Positions 25,897 through 34,331 of a stretch of 64,000 nucleotides of DNA are shown in pieces. The stretch is from contig JAGWBJ010000002.1 in assembly GCA_021295955.1 (NCBI GenBank), forward strand, positions 1-64,000. The letters run 5' to 3'. The translations under genes and the position numbers were made by a program. The notes below the pieces were generated by a model that ran no database searches, was not told the origin of the DNA, and saw only the letters and a list, made by a program, of their open reading frames with translations. The stretch's first letter is position 1. The number at the start of each line of letters is the position of its first letter. Origin of the DNA: Dehalococcoidia bacterium (GTDB lineage Bacteria > Chloroflexota > Dehalococcoidia > Lucifugimonadales > JAGWBF01).

Positions 25897-27222
25897 TCAA
25901 CGCCGCGCCACGGTCCCGGAGTCCCCCTGCCCAAGGGGACGGCCTCCCTTCTTGGCCAGGGCTTCCGGCAACAGCGGGAGCAGAAAGGCCGTGGCCACCA
26001 CCGCCAGCCCGACCATCATCAGCCAGCCGTTGTCGTAGGAGCCTGTCTCGTCCACGATATAGCCGAAAACAGGCGCCACGGCGAACCCCCCAAGGTTGGT
26101 TATGGTTATGGCGAACCCCATGGCCGTGCCCGTGAGACCCGGACCCGCCTGCTCGGCCACCAGGACCGCAAACAGCCCCGGGCTCGCCAGGCAGGTCGCG
26201 CCCATCAGGAACACGATCACCAACACCAGGCCCAGGGGCGTATCCGACGGCATCCACATCAGGACCAGCATGGAGAGGCCCGACGTCACGCTGACCATGA
26301 GCAGGGTGAGCACCCGCCCTCCCCGCATGACGTCGCTGGCCAGGCCCCAGGCTATCCGTCCGGCCGTGCCCCCAGCCATGGAGACTCCCAGGAGACCGCT
26401 GCTGGCCACCGCCGACATGCCCAGGTCATCTCGCACGAAGAGTATCAGGTAGCTGGTAACCACCGGCTGGAAGCCCTGGAAGGCCGCTGCGAACAGGCAG
26501 GCGAACCAGATGCCCCGGTTCCTGATCACCGGGCCGATCCTGCCGCCGGACCGGGGCTGCGTCTCCCTGGGGTCCCCGGGAGCGGGCTTGTCCCTGTAGA
26601 AGGCGAAGAAGAACACGGTGGCGACGGCCACGACTGCGCCCGCGATGACGAGGGACGTGCGCCAGTCGTAGGTCAGGGCCAGGCTGGTGAGGAGCAAGGC
26701 CACCATGATGCCGCTGAGGGGAATGCTGGACTGCTCGATGCCCATGGCCAGGCCCCTCGTCCGCGGCGGGACCCACTCGGAGATAGCCTTGGTGACGTTG
26801 GCGTAGGAGGGGCCGTTGGCCACCCCCACTATGAGTCCCAACACCAGCCCCTGGGGAAGGGAGGTAATGCGGGAAAAGGCCATAGTCGCGGCGGCCACAC
26901 CTATGCGAGTGACGGTCTGCAGGCGGCGCACACCCATCACGTCGGCCATCCACCCGGCCAGGAGCCCCGGGACCGTAGCGCCAACCAGTATCATCGACAT
27001 GATGAGACCGAGCTCGGCCAGGCTGGTGTCCAGGTCCTCCTGGATGAACGGGAACATCACACCGATGCCCGTCAGGGAAAACTGGGCCGACATGGCGGTA
27101 ACGGTACAGACGCCGACGACGACCCAAGGATAGGGGACTCGTTTCAGTGTGTTCAGGCGCCTCACGACGGCGTCGACCAACTCCCGCAGCCCGATCCTAG
27201 ATACGGCCCTCCGGCCGCTCAC
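25897..27222 (-). CDS. MFS transporter (monocarboxylate/OFA-like)
   Basis: About 440 residues with twelve predicted membrane helices, the Y-P-W-V-V-V-G start of helix 1, D-V-M-G-V-R-R-L-Q loop motif and Y-I-V-D-E-T-G-S-Y near helix 11. It is a paralogue of the carrier at 35469 (same P-Y-P-W-V-V and L-F/M-F-P-F-I-Q-E/D-D-L patterns). The open frame begins at 27333, but a TATAAT box at 27241-27246 lies inside it, so the start must be downstream; GTG 27222 is used here, and GTG 27162 just before helix 1 is equally possible. Probably imports a small organic acid. Confidence 0.85.
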   Translation of the reverse strand: MSGRRAVSRIGLRELVDAVVRRLNTLKRVPYPWVVVGVCTVTAMSAQFSLTGIGVMFPFIQEDLDTSLAELGLIMSMILVGATVPGLLAGWMADVMGVRRLQTVTRIGVAAATMAFSRITSLPQGLVLGLIVGVANGPSYANVTKAISEWVPPRTRGLAMGIEQSSIPLSGIMVALLLTSLALTYDWRTSLVIAGAVVAVATVFFFAFYRDKPAPGDPRETQPRSGGRIGPVIRNRGIWFACLFAAAFQGFQPVVTSYLILFVRDDLGMSAVASSGLLGVSMAGGTAGRIAWGLASDVMRGGRVLTLLMVSVTSGLSMLVLMWMPSDTPLGLVLVIVFLMGATCLASPGLFAVLVAEQAGPGLTGTAMGFAITITNLGGFAVAPVFGYIVDETGSYDNGWLMMVGLAVVATAFLLPLLPEALAKKGGRPLGQGDSGTVARR

Positions 27223-27240
27223 GGCCCGGCTGGCCGTGCC

Positions 27241-27246
27241 ATTATA
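27241..27246 (-). promoter_or_regulatory. -10 box before the MFS gene
   Basis: Perfect TATAAT on the minus strand. No convincing -35 is found; the region where it should lie is taken up by the 7-bp repeat. Confidence 0.4.
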
Positions 27247-27253
27247 GCACCAG

Positions 27254-27281
27254 GGCTCCCGGCTCCCGGCTCCCGGCTCCA
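27254..27281. repeat. 7-bp tandem repeat, four copies
   Basis: GGCTCCC repeated four times (last copy ends in A) directly upstream of the MFS -10 box. Slippage here could alter promoter spacing. Confidence 0.8.
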
Positions 27282-27354
27282 CCCTGTCCGTGCTAAACTT
27301 AACGGGCCCCGCCGAAGTGAGCTTACGCATCATCTCCAGGGAGGGAGGCTCGAA

Positions 27355-28287
27355 ATGAGCAGCGCCAGGCAGCAGAGACCCCTAAGGTTGATGGAGACCT
27401 TCCGGTCCCTCTTCTACACCCCCATCTACGTGGCCCTATCCGGGGGCTTCCTGGAGAAGGAGGGCCTGGATGTCCAGTTCTCCACCTGCCCGGCGGGCTA
27501 CCACGGCCTCAGCGCCATGAACGTGGACCTGGCCGACATCGTCCAGGCGGGACCCATGCGCAGCATCATCGCCGCCGACTGGGGCGCCGAGGTGGTGCCG
27601 CCCCACTTCGTCGAGATCAACAGCCGCGACGGGTTCTTCCTGGTGGGACGCAGGCCCGAGGGGGAGTTCCACTGGAAGGACCTGGAGGGAGCGTCCATCA
27701 TACCCGTGGGCTTCTCTCCCATGCCCGTGGCATCCCTGCGGTACGCCGTCGAGAACCATGGTGTCGACTGGGGGTCCATACGCCAGACGCCGGGCCTCTC
27801 CCTGGCCGAAGCCACCGCCCGGTTCAAGGACGGAGAAGGGGACTACATCCACCTGCCCCAACCCGCCGTGCAGCAACTCCTTGAAGAGGGCTCCGGGCGC
27901 CTGGCGGCGGCCCTGGGGCCGGTGAACGGGCACATCTCCTACAGCTCCTTCGCCACCACCAACCGGTTCATCGCCTCCAACCCGGAGGCGGTCCACGGCT
28001 TCACCAGGGGCTTCTACAACGCCCAGAGGTGGCTGGCGGAGAACGAAGCGGACACCGTCGGCGCGTCGGTGTCGTCCTTCTTCCCGGAGATCGAGCCCGA
28101 GGTGGTGGTCAAGGCCGTCGCCCGGTACAAGGCCCAGGATACGTGGGCCACGGACCCGCTGCTCAGGGAGGACGGCTACGAGGCGCTGCAGGACGTGCTC
28201 GTGGGCGCCGGCCTGGCCAAGGCCCGCCAACCGTACCGCCACATCATCCGCACGGACTTCGCCGAGGAGGCCATGGGCCGGGCCTGA
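27355..28287 (+). CDS. NMT1/THI5-like (SsuA-type) substrate-binding domain protein, no signal peptide
   Basis: 310 residues with the periplasmic-binding type II fold pattern of NMT1/THI5 proteins: F-Y-T-P-I-Y-V-A-L-S-G-G-F-L-E-K-E-G-L-D-V near the N-terminus, D-L-A-D-I-V-Q-A-G-P, and N-R-F-I-A-S-N-P-E-A-V-H-G-F-T-R-G-F in the second lobe. ATG 27355 after GGAGGGAGG. There is no signal peptide or lipobox, and no permease or ATPase gene nearby, so it may act in the cytoplasm as a ligand-binding protein or enzyme rather than in transport. The CCCFC motif of the THI5 thiamin-pyrimidine enzyme is absent. Confidence 0.8.
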   Translation: MSSARQQRPLRLMETFRSLFYTPIYVALSGGFLEKEGLDVQFSTCPAGYHGLSAMNVDLADIVQAGPMRSIIAADWGAEVVPPHFVEINSRDGFFLVGRRPEGEFHWKDLEGASIIPVGFSPMPVASLRYAVENHGVDWGSIRQTPGLSLAEATARFKDGEGDYIHLPQPAVQQLLEEGSGRLAAALGPVNGHISYSSFATTNRFIASNPEAVHGFTRGFYNAQRWLAENEADTVGASVSSFFPEIEPEVVVKAVARYKAQDTWATDPLLREDGYEALQDVLVGAGLAKARQPYRHIIRTDFAEEAMGRA

Positions 28288-28311
28288 AGACGAGGGGCGC
28301 CGGCGAGGGAC

Positions 28312-29085
28312 CTACCTGGGCCCCCAAGTTAGCCCAAAGTCGGCCCGCTCCACCAGATGGCCGGAGAAGGTCTCGGCCGTCTGCTCGGCCAGCCAAACGG
28401 CCGGCGCGGCGATCTCCTCGGACGGGACCATGGGGATGTGCGCCGTACCCGGCCAGTCGCCCCGGCGGTTCATCCACGTGTCCACCCGGCCCGGGCTCAG
28501 GGAGTTGACGGCGACGTTGTGGGGCCGCAGCTCCTCGGCCAGGCTCAGTAGCATCCGGTCCAGGGCCGCCTTGGACATGGAGTAGCCGACGCGACCCTCC
28601 CGATACCCCCGGGCCGAGCCCGACGTGATGCCGAAGACGGAGCCCGACCCCTGGGCTATCATGGTGGGCAGGGCGTACTTGAAGAGCAGCATCGGCGCCC
28701 GCACGTTGACCGCCAGGCACCGGTCCAGCAGCTCCACGTCCAGGTCCACCACCGGCGACTCGCAGTCCACGCCGGCGTTGGACACCACCACGTCGATGCG
28801 TCCGAACCGCCGGAGCGTGGCGTCCACCAGGCCGGCTATGTCCTCGGCCCGGGTCACGTCGCACCGTACCCCCAGTGCGGCGCCGCCCCCTTCGGAGATA
28901 ACGCGGGCGGTGTCGTGGACCGTTCCCGAGGCGTAGCGGGGGTACTCCGAGCCGGCCGAGGCGTCCTCCTCGGTGCGGGCCGCGGCCACGACGGCTGCCC
29001 CCTCGGCGGCCAGGCCCATGCAGATGGCCCTGCCTATGCCCCGGCTGCCTCCCGTGACGATGGCTACCTTGCCCGCGAGTCTCAC
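28312..29085 (-). CDS. Short-chain dehydrogenase/reductase
   Basis: 257-residue SDR. N-terminal TGGSRGIG (NAD(P) binding, 11-18), C-D-V-T, V-V-S-N-A-G, active-site S/Y/K in I-T-S-G-S and V-G-Y-S-M-S-K-A-A, then S-L-S-P-G-R-V-D-T-W. A 12-residue insertion after A-A-A-R-T (E-D-A-S-A-G-S-E-Y-P) is longer than in most. GTG start without a clear ribosome site. Tail-to-tail with the SBP-like gene, 24 bases apart. Alcohol or ketone substrate unknown. Confidence 0.88.
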   Translation of the reverse strand: MRLAGKVAIVTGGSRGIGRAICMGLAAEGAAVVAAARTEEDASAGSEYPRYASGTVHDTARVISEGGGAALGVRCDVTRAEDIAGLVDATLRRFGRIDVVVSNAGVDCESPVVDLDVELLDRCLAVNVRAPMLLFKYALPTMIAQGSGSVFGITSGSARGYREGRVGYSMSKAALDRMLLSLAEELRPHNVAVNSLSPGRVDTWMNRRGDWPGTAHIPMVPSEEIAAPAVWLAEQTAETFSGHLVERADFGLTWGPR

Positions 29086-29167
29086 GATTCGGCCCAGACC
29101 CCTTTCCCGCTCTTGACCTACAGGGACAAGGGCGGCGTCTTCTCCGCCTTCGGAGGTCGTGTACGCC

Positions 29168-29992
29168 CTATGCCTTCGGCTCCCACGAGTGGATGATGCC
29201 CCGCCACAACATGGGGGCCGGCCACTTGAACTCGAAGATCTCGTTGTCCTCCATCGCCTCGGTGCAATGGAGGGCGCCTCCCTGGGCGGCCCACACGTCG
29301 CCGGGCATGCACATGTGCTCCTGGGTGCCGCCGAACTTCTCCTTCATCTTCCCCTTGATCAGGTAGCAGATCCAGTGGTGCTGGTGGATGTGCAGCGCCC
29401 ACTTGCCCTTCTTGTGGGAGTTCCAGAACACCGAGCCGTTGGGGCCGGGGACCAGCACCCGCATGTTGTGCTCGATGTCCAAACCGGGCGGGCCGAACTC
29501 CGTTTCCCCCTCCACCCGCCACATCACGAAGGTCTCCACGTCCGCCCACTTGTTGAAGATGTGGGAGTCGTTGGGCGCCACCGCGCCCCAGGTTATGAGG
29601 CGGTCTCCGGACACCAGGTGGGGCGGGCTCATCCACTCCAGGAAGACCGTGTCCTCCAGGGCCTCCATGGAGACCTCGACGCCCGCGGCCCCGCTCCAAC
29701 CGTCCCTATCGGTGCCCTCGTACTGGCGCCCGGCCATGGTGACGGCCACCCGCCCCCTGACCACGGTGTTGATGAAGTCGTGGGCGAACCGGTGGGCGGG
29801 GATGACCTGGCCCTTGGGCATGTGGTGCTCCAAGAGCGACCCCTTGGGGCCCGGCACGAGGATCTTGGTCTCCAGCGGCGAGGGGAGCCTCGTCCCGTCC
29901 AGGTAGTTGATGTTGACCACGGGGGCCTCGGCCCCGCTGGCGTAGAACACGGCGTCCGCCTTGTTTCCGACCACGTCTGGGGTTACCGGCAT
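29168..29992 (-). CDS. Double-cupin protein
   Basis: 274 residues with two cupin halves. The first has H-R-F-A-H-D-F-I-N-T-V-V-R-G (about 68-81); the second has H-I-H-Q-H-H-W-I-C-Y-L-I-K-G-K (about 201-215) with a full metal-binding histidine set and P-G-D-V-W-A-A. The second half is the likely catalytic one, as in dioxygenase- or gentisate-like bicupins. ATG 29992 with GGGAGGTG. Stands beside an SDR and an MBL/amidohydrolase pair, consistent with catabolism of a small organic compound. Confidence 0.75.
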   Translation of the reverse strand: MPVTPDVVGNKADAVFYASGAEAPVVNINYLDGTRLPSPLETKILVPGPKGSLLEHHMPKGQVIPAHRFAHDFINTVVRGRVAVTMAGRQYEGTDRDGWSGAAGVEVSMEALEDTVFLEWMSPPHLVSGDRLITWGAVAPNDSHIFNKWADVETFVMWRVEGETEFGPPGLDIEHNMRVLVPGPNGSVFWNSHKKGKWALHIHQHHWICYLIKGKMKEKFGGTQEHMCMPGDVWAAQGGALHCTEAMEDNEIFEFKWPAPMLWRGIIHSWEPKA

Positions 29993-30050
29993 GCTGACAC
30001 CTCCCTGCTTGCTCTGGATCTATCTGCCATTGATTGTCGGCCCCGCGCCG

Positions 30051-30779
30051 TCACCGTCCGGTGGCCGCGGCCGAGAGGGACTCGGGGGCCACCTCCATCA
30101 CCCACACCTCCCTGGAACCGGGCAGGTCCCCCGGTGCGACGGTCACGGTATGGGCGCCCGTCTTCTTCACCGACCTCTGCGTCTCCAGCCACCCGTCGGG
30201 GGGCAGCAGGGTCGACTCCTCGGTAGTCAGGCCCGCCGCCAGATAGTGGGTGGGAATCACCACCCGAGGGCCGATCATGGCCACCATCGAGTCCACCTCG
30301 TCGTAGCTGAGGATGTGGCTGGAGTCGTCGGCGGTGACCATCAGCACGTCCACCGCCCCCACCTGCTCACGGACGTCGGCGGGCACCTGGGCGCGGTTGT
30401 CGCCGGTATGCAGGAAACGCACCCCCGCCGTCTCCACCAGATGCATGACGTTGCGCATGCCGCGCGCTCCCGCCCTGCCGGCGTGCAGGTCCCCGACTCC
30501 CGTGACGGACACATCCCGGTACTCGAACCGCCCCGGCATCCTGAGGACGGACGCGCCGTCGGGAAGCTCTCCGACGGCGCTGTGGTCGAAATGGGAGTGG
30601 GACACCAGGGCGAGGTCGCACTCCACCATGGGGAACCTGTGCAGGAACCAGTAGTAGTCGTGCCGGTTCTCGTAGGGGTCGATGAGGACCCTGGCCCCCT
30701 GGGGAGACTCCCACATGAAGGCGCAGTGGCCGTAGTAGGTCAGGCGGACTGGGGCGCCCGGTCCGGCGTCTACCCCCAT
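30051..30779 (-). CDS. MBL-fold metallohydrolase (UlaG-like)
   Basis: 242 residues. R-L-T-Y-Y-G-H-C-A-F at the N-terminus, L-V-S-H-S-H-F-D-H-S metal motif (about 59-68), F-L-H-T-G-D-N for the bridging Asp and V-V-I-P-T-H-Y near the C-terminus fit the UlaG/L-ascorbate lactonase-like group of MBL hydrolases. ATG 30779, eleven bases after the amidohydrolase stop, so the two are cotranscribed. The frame remains open far upstream through the amidohydrolase gene, but that part is not protein-like. Confidence 0.83.
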   Translation of the reverse strand: MGVDAGPGAPVRLTYYGHCAFMWESPQGARVLIDPYENRHDYYWFLHRFPMVECDLALVSHSHFDHSAVGELPDGASVLRMPGRFEYRDVSVTGVGDLHAGRAGARGMRNVMHLVETAGVRFLHTGDNRAQVPADVREQVGAVDVLMVTADDSSHILSYDEVDSMVAMIGPRVVIPTHYLAAGLTTEESTLLPPDGWLETQRSVKKTGAHTVTVAPGDLPGSREVWVMEVAPESLSAAATGR

Positions 30780-30790
30780 GCGGCCGCCCC

Positions 30791-32368
30791 CTAGTCCCTT
30801 CCGAACCTCAGCGCCCGCCCCGGGGTCGCGCCGGTGTGGTCGCCGCCGTCGATGACGGGCTCTCCGTTGACGATGACGTAGGGTATCCCCAGGGGAAACT
30901 GCTTGGGGTTGGCCGCCGTGGCGGGGGCTTTGACGGTGTCGGGATTGAACACGACGACGTCCGCCTTCATCCCGTCCCGCAGCAGACCGCGGCTCTTCAG
31001 CCCCAGGCGCTGCGCCGGGAAGGAGGTCATCTTCCGTACCGCCTCGGGCAGACGCAGGTGCTTTTCGGCCCGGACGAACTCCGCCAGGATCACGGGAAAG
31101 CAGCCGTAGGTGCGGGGGCTGGGATAGTCCCCCAGCAGGACGGCGTCGCTGCCCACCATGCCGAAGGGATGGGCCACGAAGGCCGGCAGCGTCTGGCCGT
31201 TGACGCCCGGGCGGACGCTGCAGATGCCCAGGCCGTCGTCCACCAGCAGGTCGAAGAAGGCGTCCAGGTAGTGCTGGCCCCGCATCCGGGCGATCTCCGT
31301 CAGGGAGTGGCCCTCGTACTGCTTGTTGTGGGGCTTCTTGAAGTTGGTCAGCCAGCCCTCGGACGGGTTGCGTCGGCCGCCTCCCGACAGCATGTCCTCC
31401 TTGAGCCTGGCACGATCGTCGGGGGAGGTGAGGACCTCCTTGAGGCGTTCGGGGCCCCCGTCCTTGGTCCAGTTGGGGATGGATATGATGGCCCGTGTGC
31501 TGGAGTAGATGTAGGGGTAGCAGTCGAAGGTAACGTCCATCCCCTCGGCGCGGGCGTCCTCGACCAGACCTATGTAGTCCAGGTGGCTGCCGTCGCCCTG
31601 GGAGTTCTGCCGGTAGTGGGTGAGGTGCACGGGAATGCCGCCCCTGCGGCCGATGTCCAGGGCCTCCTCCCAAGGGGCCAGCAGGCCCTGGGCCCGCAGG
31701 CTGGCCCGGGTGTGGGTGTGGTAGAAGCCGCCCATCGCCCCCACCACGCTGGAGAGCTCCACCAGCTCGTCGGTGTCGGCGTAGGCTCCGGGGGGATAGT
31801 CCAGGCCCGTGGAGAGCCCGAAGGCCCCCTCCTCCATGGCCTCCCGGACGACGGCCTTCATGTCCTCCAGCTCCTCGCCGGTGGCCGGGCGGTCGTTCCA
31901 GCCCACGGACCAGATCCGCACCGGCGAGTTGCCCAGGATGTAGGCGATGTTCACCGCCACCGTGCCGTCGTAGTGAGAAAGGTACTCGGCCACACCGGAC
32001 CAGCCAACCCCTTCGGGCGCGGTATCGTTCAGGCCCGAGTCCAGCTCGATGAACCGCTGCAGCTCCTCCCGGGTCTTGAAGGGGGCCACCGAGTTCCCAT
32101 CGATGCCGACCAGCTCGGTGGTGATGCCCTGGCGGACCTTGGGCTCGTGGCGGGGCTCCTTGAGTATGGTGAGCCCCCCGTGGGAGTGCATGTCGATGAA
32201 CCCCGGACAGACCACGTGCCCCGTGGCGTCGATGTACCGCCTGGCCTCCACCGCGGAGTCGCCGCGGAAGATGCGCAGCTCCTCCCCCTCCACCCCAACG
32301 GCGCCGTGGTAGCCCGGGTTCCCCGAGCCGTCCATGACGAGGCCGCCTCGAATCAGCAGGTCCAGCAT
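30791..32368 (-). CDS. N-acyl-D-amino-acid deacylase-family amidohydrolase
   Basis: 525 residues. L-I-R-G-G-L-V-M-D-G-S-G start, metal site D-M-H-S-H (about 59-63), E-L-V-G-I-D-G-N-S, G-L-S-T-G-L-D-Y-P-P, H-T-H-T-R, P-V-H-L-T-H-Y and the late G-S-D-A match the D-aminoacylase / N-acyl-D-glutamate deacylase group. It removes acyl groups from N-acyl-D-amino acids or related amides. Cotranscribed with the MBL gene downstream. A paralogue lies at 51993. Confidence 0.88.
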   Translation of the reverse strand: MLDLLIRGGLVMDGSGNPGYHGAVGVEGEELRIFRGDSAVEARRYIDATGHVVCPGFIDMHSHGGLTILKEPRHEPKVRQGITTELVGIDGNSVAPFKTREELQRFIELDSGLNDTAPEGVGWSGVAEYLSHYDGTVAVNIAYILGNSPVRIWSVGWNDRPATGEELEDMKAVVREAMEEGAFGLSTGLDYPPGAYADTDELVELSSVVGAMGGFYHTHTRASLRAQGLLAPWEEALDIGRRGGIPVHLTHYRQNSQGDGSHLDYIGLVEDARAEGMDVTFDCYPYIYSSTRAIISIPNWTKDGGPERLKEVLTSPDDRARLKEDMLSGGGRRNPSEGWLTNFKKPHNKQYEGHSLTEIARMRGQHYLDAFFDLLVDDGLGICSVRPGVNGQTLPAFVAHPFGMVGSDAVLLGDYPSPRTYGCFPVILAEFVRAEKHLRLPEAVRKMTSFPAQRLGLKSRGLLRDGMKADVVVFNPDTVKAPATAANPKQFPLGIPYVIVNGEPVIDGGDHTGATPGRALRFGRD

Positions 32369-32439
32369 CGCTTGTTCACCCCCATCTAGAGGCTGGCTCT
32401 CCCCGCTTGCCGGGGATGCGCGGCGGGGTCACCCGCCCG

Positions 32440-32481
32440 GTAGAGAAGAAGCGAAGGACGCCGATTACGGCCGACCTTCGC
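32440..32481 (-). terminator. Terminator after the HyuB gene
   Basis: GCGAAGG (32451-32457) and CCTTCGC (32475-32481) form a 7-bp stem with an inner CGCCG/CGGCC pairing, and on the minus strand TTCTTCTCT follows. Just upstream (32488-32513) a 13-bp GC-rich unit GCCGCCGGGCCGG is repeated twice in tandem. Confidence 0.65.
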
Positions 32482-32522
32482 TTCCTTGCCGCCGGGCCGG
32501 GCCGCCGGGCCGGGTTGGACCC

Positions 32523-34271
32523 CTACCCGCCGTTCTCCCGCTCTCGCCTCATCTTGGCCTGGAGCTGGTTGGTGGCCGTCATGTCCAGCTCCAAGCTGTC
32601 CGGATCGATGACCACGCCGTACTCTTCACGAACGTGGGCCACGGTGAGCTTGTCCTCGAGCACGTCGTCGACGATGGCGTCCAGGTTCCTCTCCAGCGGG
32701 TCGCCGTATCCCCCCGCGCCCGCCTGGATGAGGCGGTACACGTCGTCCTTCTTCAGGGAGGTGAGGTGCTTGCCCGGAAGCTCGACCTCGTTCTCGGTCC
32801 CGGGATTGACGTAGTTGCGGGTCGGCGTGCCGGGCTTTCCGCCCTCGACGCCCCAGGGCAGGAAGTCGTGCCGGTCGGTGCGGAGCTGGAACAGGGACTC
32901 CTCCGCCAGGATGCGGAAGTCCCGGGTCATGGCCAGGCCGCCCCTGTACTGGCCGGCCCCGCCGGTGTCGGGAACGAAGGAGAACCGCTCGATGAGCAGT
33001 GGCTGGTCGGCCTCGATGCTCTCTATGGGGGTGTTGGCCAGGTTGTTGACCGCACAGGCGGCGCCGTCGGCGCCGTCCATCCACGGGCCGCCCCCCCGGG
33101 GGCCGTCGTTCTGGAACTCCAGGTAAACCCAGCCCTTGCGGTTCTTGTCGTACCCACCGAAGCTGAGCCCCACCTCGCCGCCGCCCCACATCCCCGGGAC
33201 CTGTCCCGGCATCGCCTGGGCCATGGCCCCCAGGATGGCCTGGCAGATGCGGAACCCCGAGAGGCCCCGGGCCGCCACGGGGGCCGGGTGCTGGGGATTC
33301 ACGAAGCAGCCCTCCGGCGCCTGGATGTCGAAGGCCCTGAAGAAGCCGCTGTTGGCCTGGATCGACGGGTCGATGAGGCATTTCATGGCGGCGTACACGC
33401 AGGACTTGGTGTACCAGATGTTGGGGTTGATGGAGCCCTTTGCCTGGGGCGACGTGCCGTCGAAGTCCACGCGCACCGTGTCGCCGTCGATCTTCACCTT
33501 GGCCTTGATGGCGATGGGCCGCATGTCGATGCCGTCGTTGTCGATGTAGTCGGTGAACTCCCACTCGCCCTGGGGCAGGCCCCTTATCTCGGCCCTGGCC
33601 AGCGCCTCGGTGGTGTCGACGATGTCCGTCATGTAGCTCTTCATGTCTTCCAGGCCGTAGTCCTCCACCAGCCGCAGCATGTCCCGCTCGCCGAACCTGA
33701 CCGCGGCCAGGAGGGCCTGGACGTCCCCGATCACCTTCTCGGGCACCCGCACGTTCTTCTCCAGGATGCGCCACACCGCCTGGTTCAGCACACCCTCCTC
33801 GTACAGCTTCAGGGGGGGCAGCAGCAGGCCCTCCTGGTACAGCTCCGTGTTGTCCGACGCGTTGCCGCCAGGAATCCTGCCGCCGATGTCCGTCTGGTGG
33901 CCGATGCAGCAGCTCCAGCCCACCAGGGTGTCGAAGGCGAAGATGGGCTTGAACAGAAAGATGTCCGGCAGGTGGCTCCCGCCCTCGTAGGGGTCGTTGT
34001 TGGCGAAGATGTCCCCGGGCTTCACGTCGTCCCCGAAGGCGTTCATGACGCCCTGCAGGGCGGGCGCCATGGAGCCCAGGTGCGCCGCGATGGTGAGCCC
34101 CTGGGCCACCTGGAGACCCTCGGCGTTGAACAAGGCCGTGGAGAAGTCCATCGCGTGCTTGATGACCGCCGACCGGGCCGTACGCACCACCGTAAGCGCC
34201 ATTGTGTCGGCCGTGCTCATCAGAGCGTTCTTGATAATCTCACGGGTTACGGGATCGGTAGTCTGTTGCAT
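32523..34271 (-). CDS. Hydantoinase B / 5-oxoprolinase-type subunit (HyuB), orphan
   Basis: 582 residues, the normal HyuB length. D-P-V-T-R-E-I-I-K-N-A-L start, T-A-R-S-A-V-I-K-H-A-M-D-F-S, D-I-F-A-N-N-D-P-Y-E-G-G-S-H-L-P-D motif, and D-P-S-I-Q-A-N-S-G-F-F-R-A-F near the middle are family hallmarks. HyuB normally works with HyuA in ATP-dependent opening of hydantoins, 5-oxoproline or in acetone-carboxylase-like reactions; no HyuA gene is present here. ATG 34271 with AAAGGAG. It has its own promoter and terminator. Confidence 0.92.
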   Translation of the reverse strand: MQQTTDPVTREIIKNALMSTADTMALTVVRTARSAVIKHAMDFSTALFNAEGLQVAQGLTIAAHLGSMAPALQGVMNAFGDDVKPGDIFANNDPYEGGSHLPDIFLFKPIFAFDTLVGWSCCIGHQTDIGGRIPGGNASDNTELYQEGLLLPPLKLYEEGVLNQAVWRILEKNVRVPEKVIGDVQALLAAVRFGERDMLRLVEDYGLEDMKSYMTDIVDTTEALARAEIRGLPQGEWEFTDYIDNDGIDMRPIAIKAKVKIDGDTVRVDFDGTSPQAKGSINPNIWYTKSCVYAAMKCLIDPSIQANSGFFRAFDIQAPEGCFVNPQHPAPVAARGLSGFRICQAILGAMAQAMPGQVPGMWGGGEVGLSFGGYDKNRKGWVYLEFQNDGPRGGGPWMDGADGAACAVNNLANTPIESIEADQPLLIERFSFVPDTGGAGQYRGGLAMTRDFRILAEESLFQLRTDRHDFLPWGVEGGKPGTPTRNYVNPGTENEVELPGKHLTSLKKDDVYRLIQAGAGGYGDPLERNLDAIVDDVLEDKLTVAHVREEYGVVIDPDSLELDMTATNQLQAKMRRERENGG

Positions 34272-34300
34272 CGAGAAGTCTCCTTTCTACGATACTAGGC

Positions 34301-34328
34301 ATGATACCACGGCGCCCGTAGGTGTCAA
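34301..34328 (-). promoter_or_regulatory. Promoter of the HyuB gene
   Basis: Minus strand TTGACA (34323-34328), a 16-bp spacer and TATCAT (34301-34306), just past the stop of the upstream M14 gene. It suggests separate transcription. Confidence 0.55.
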
Positions 34329-34331
34329 CAG

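Noticed and set aside
25837-27354. Plus-strand frame upstream of the SBP-like gene
   Set aside because: It is antisense to the MFS carrier, and the real start has a strong ribosome site at 27355.
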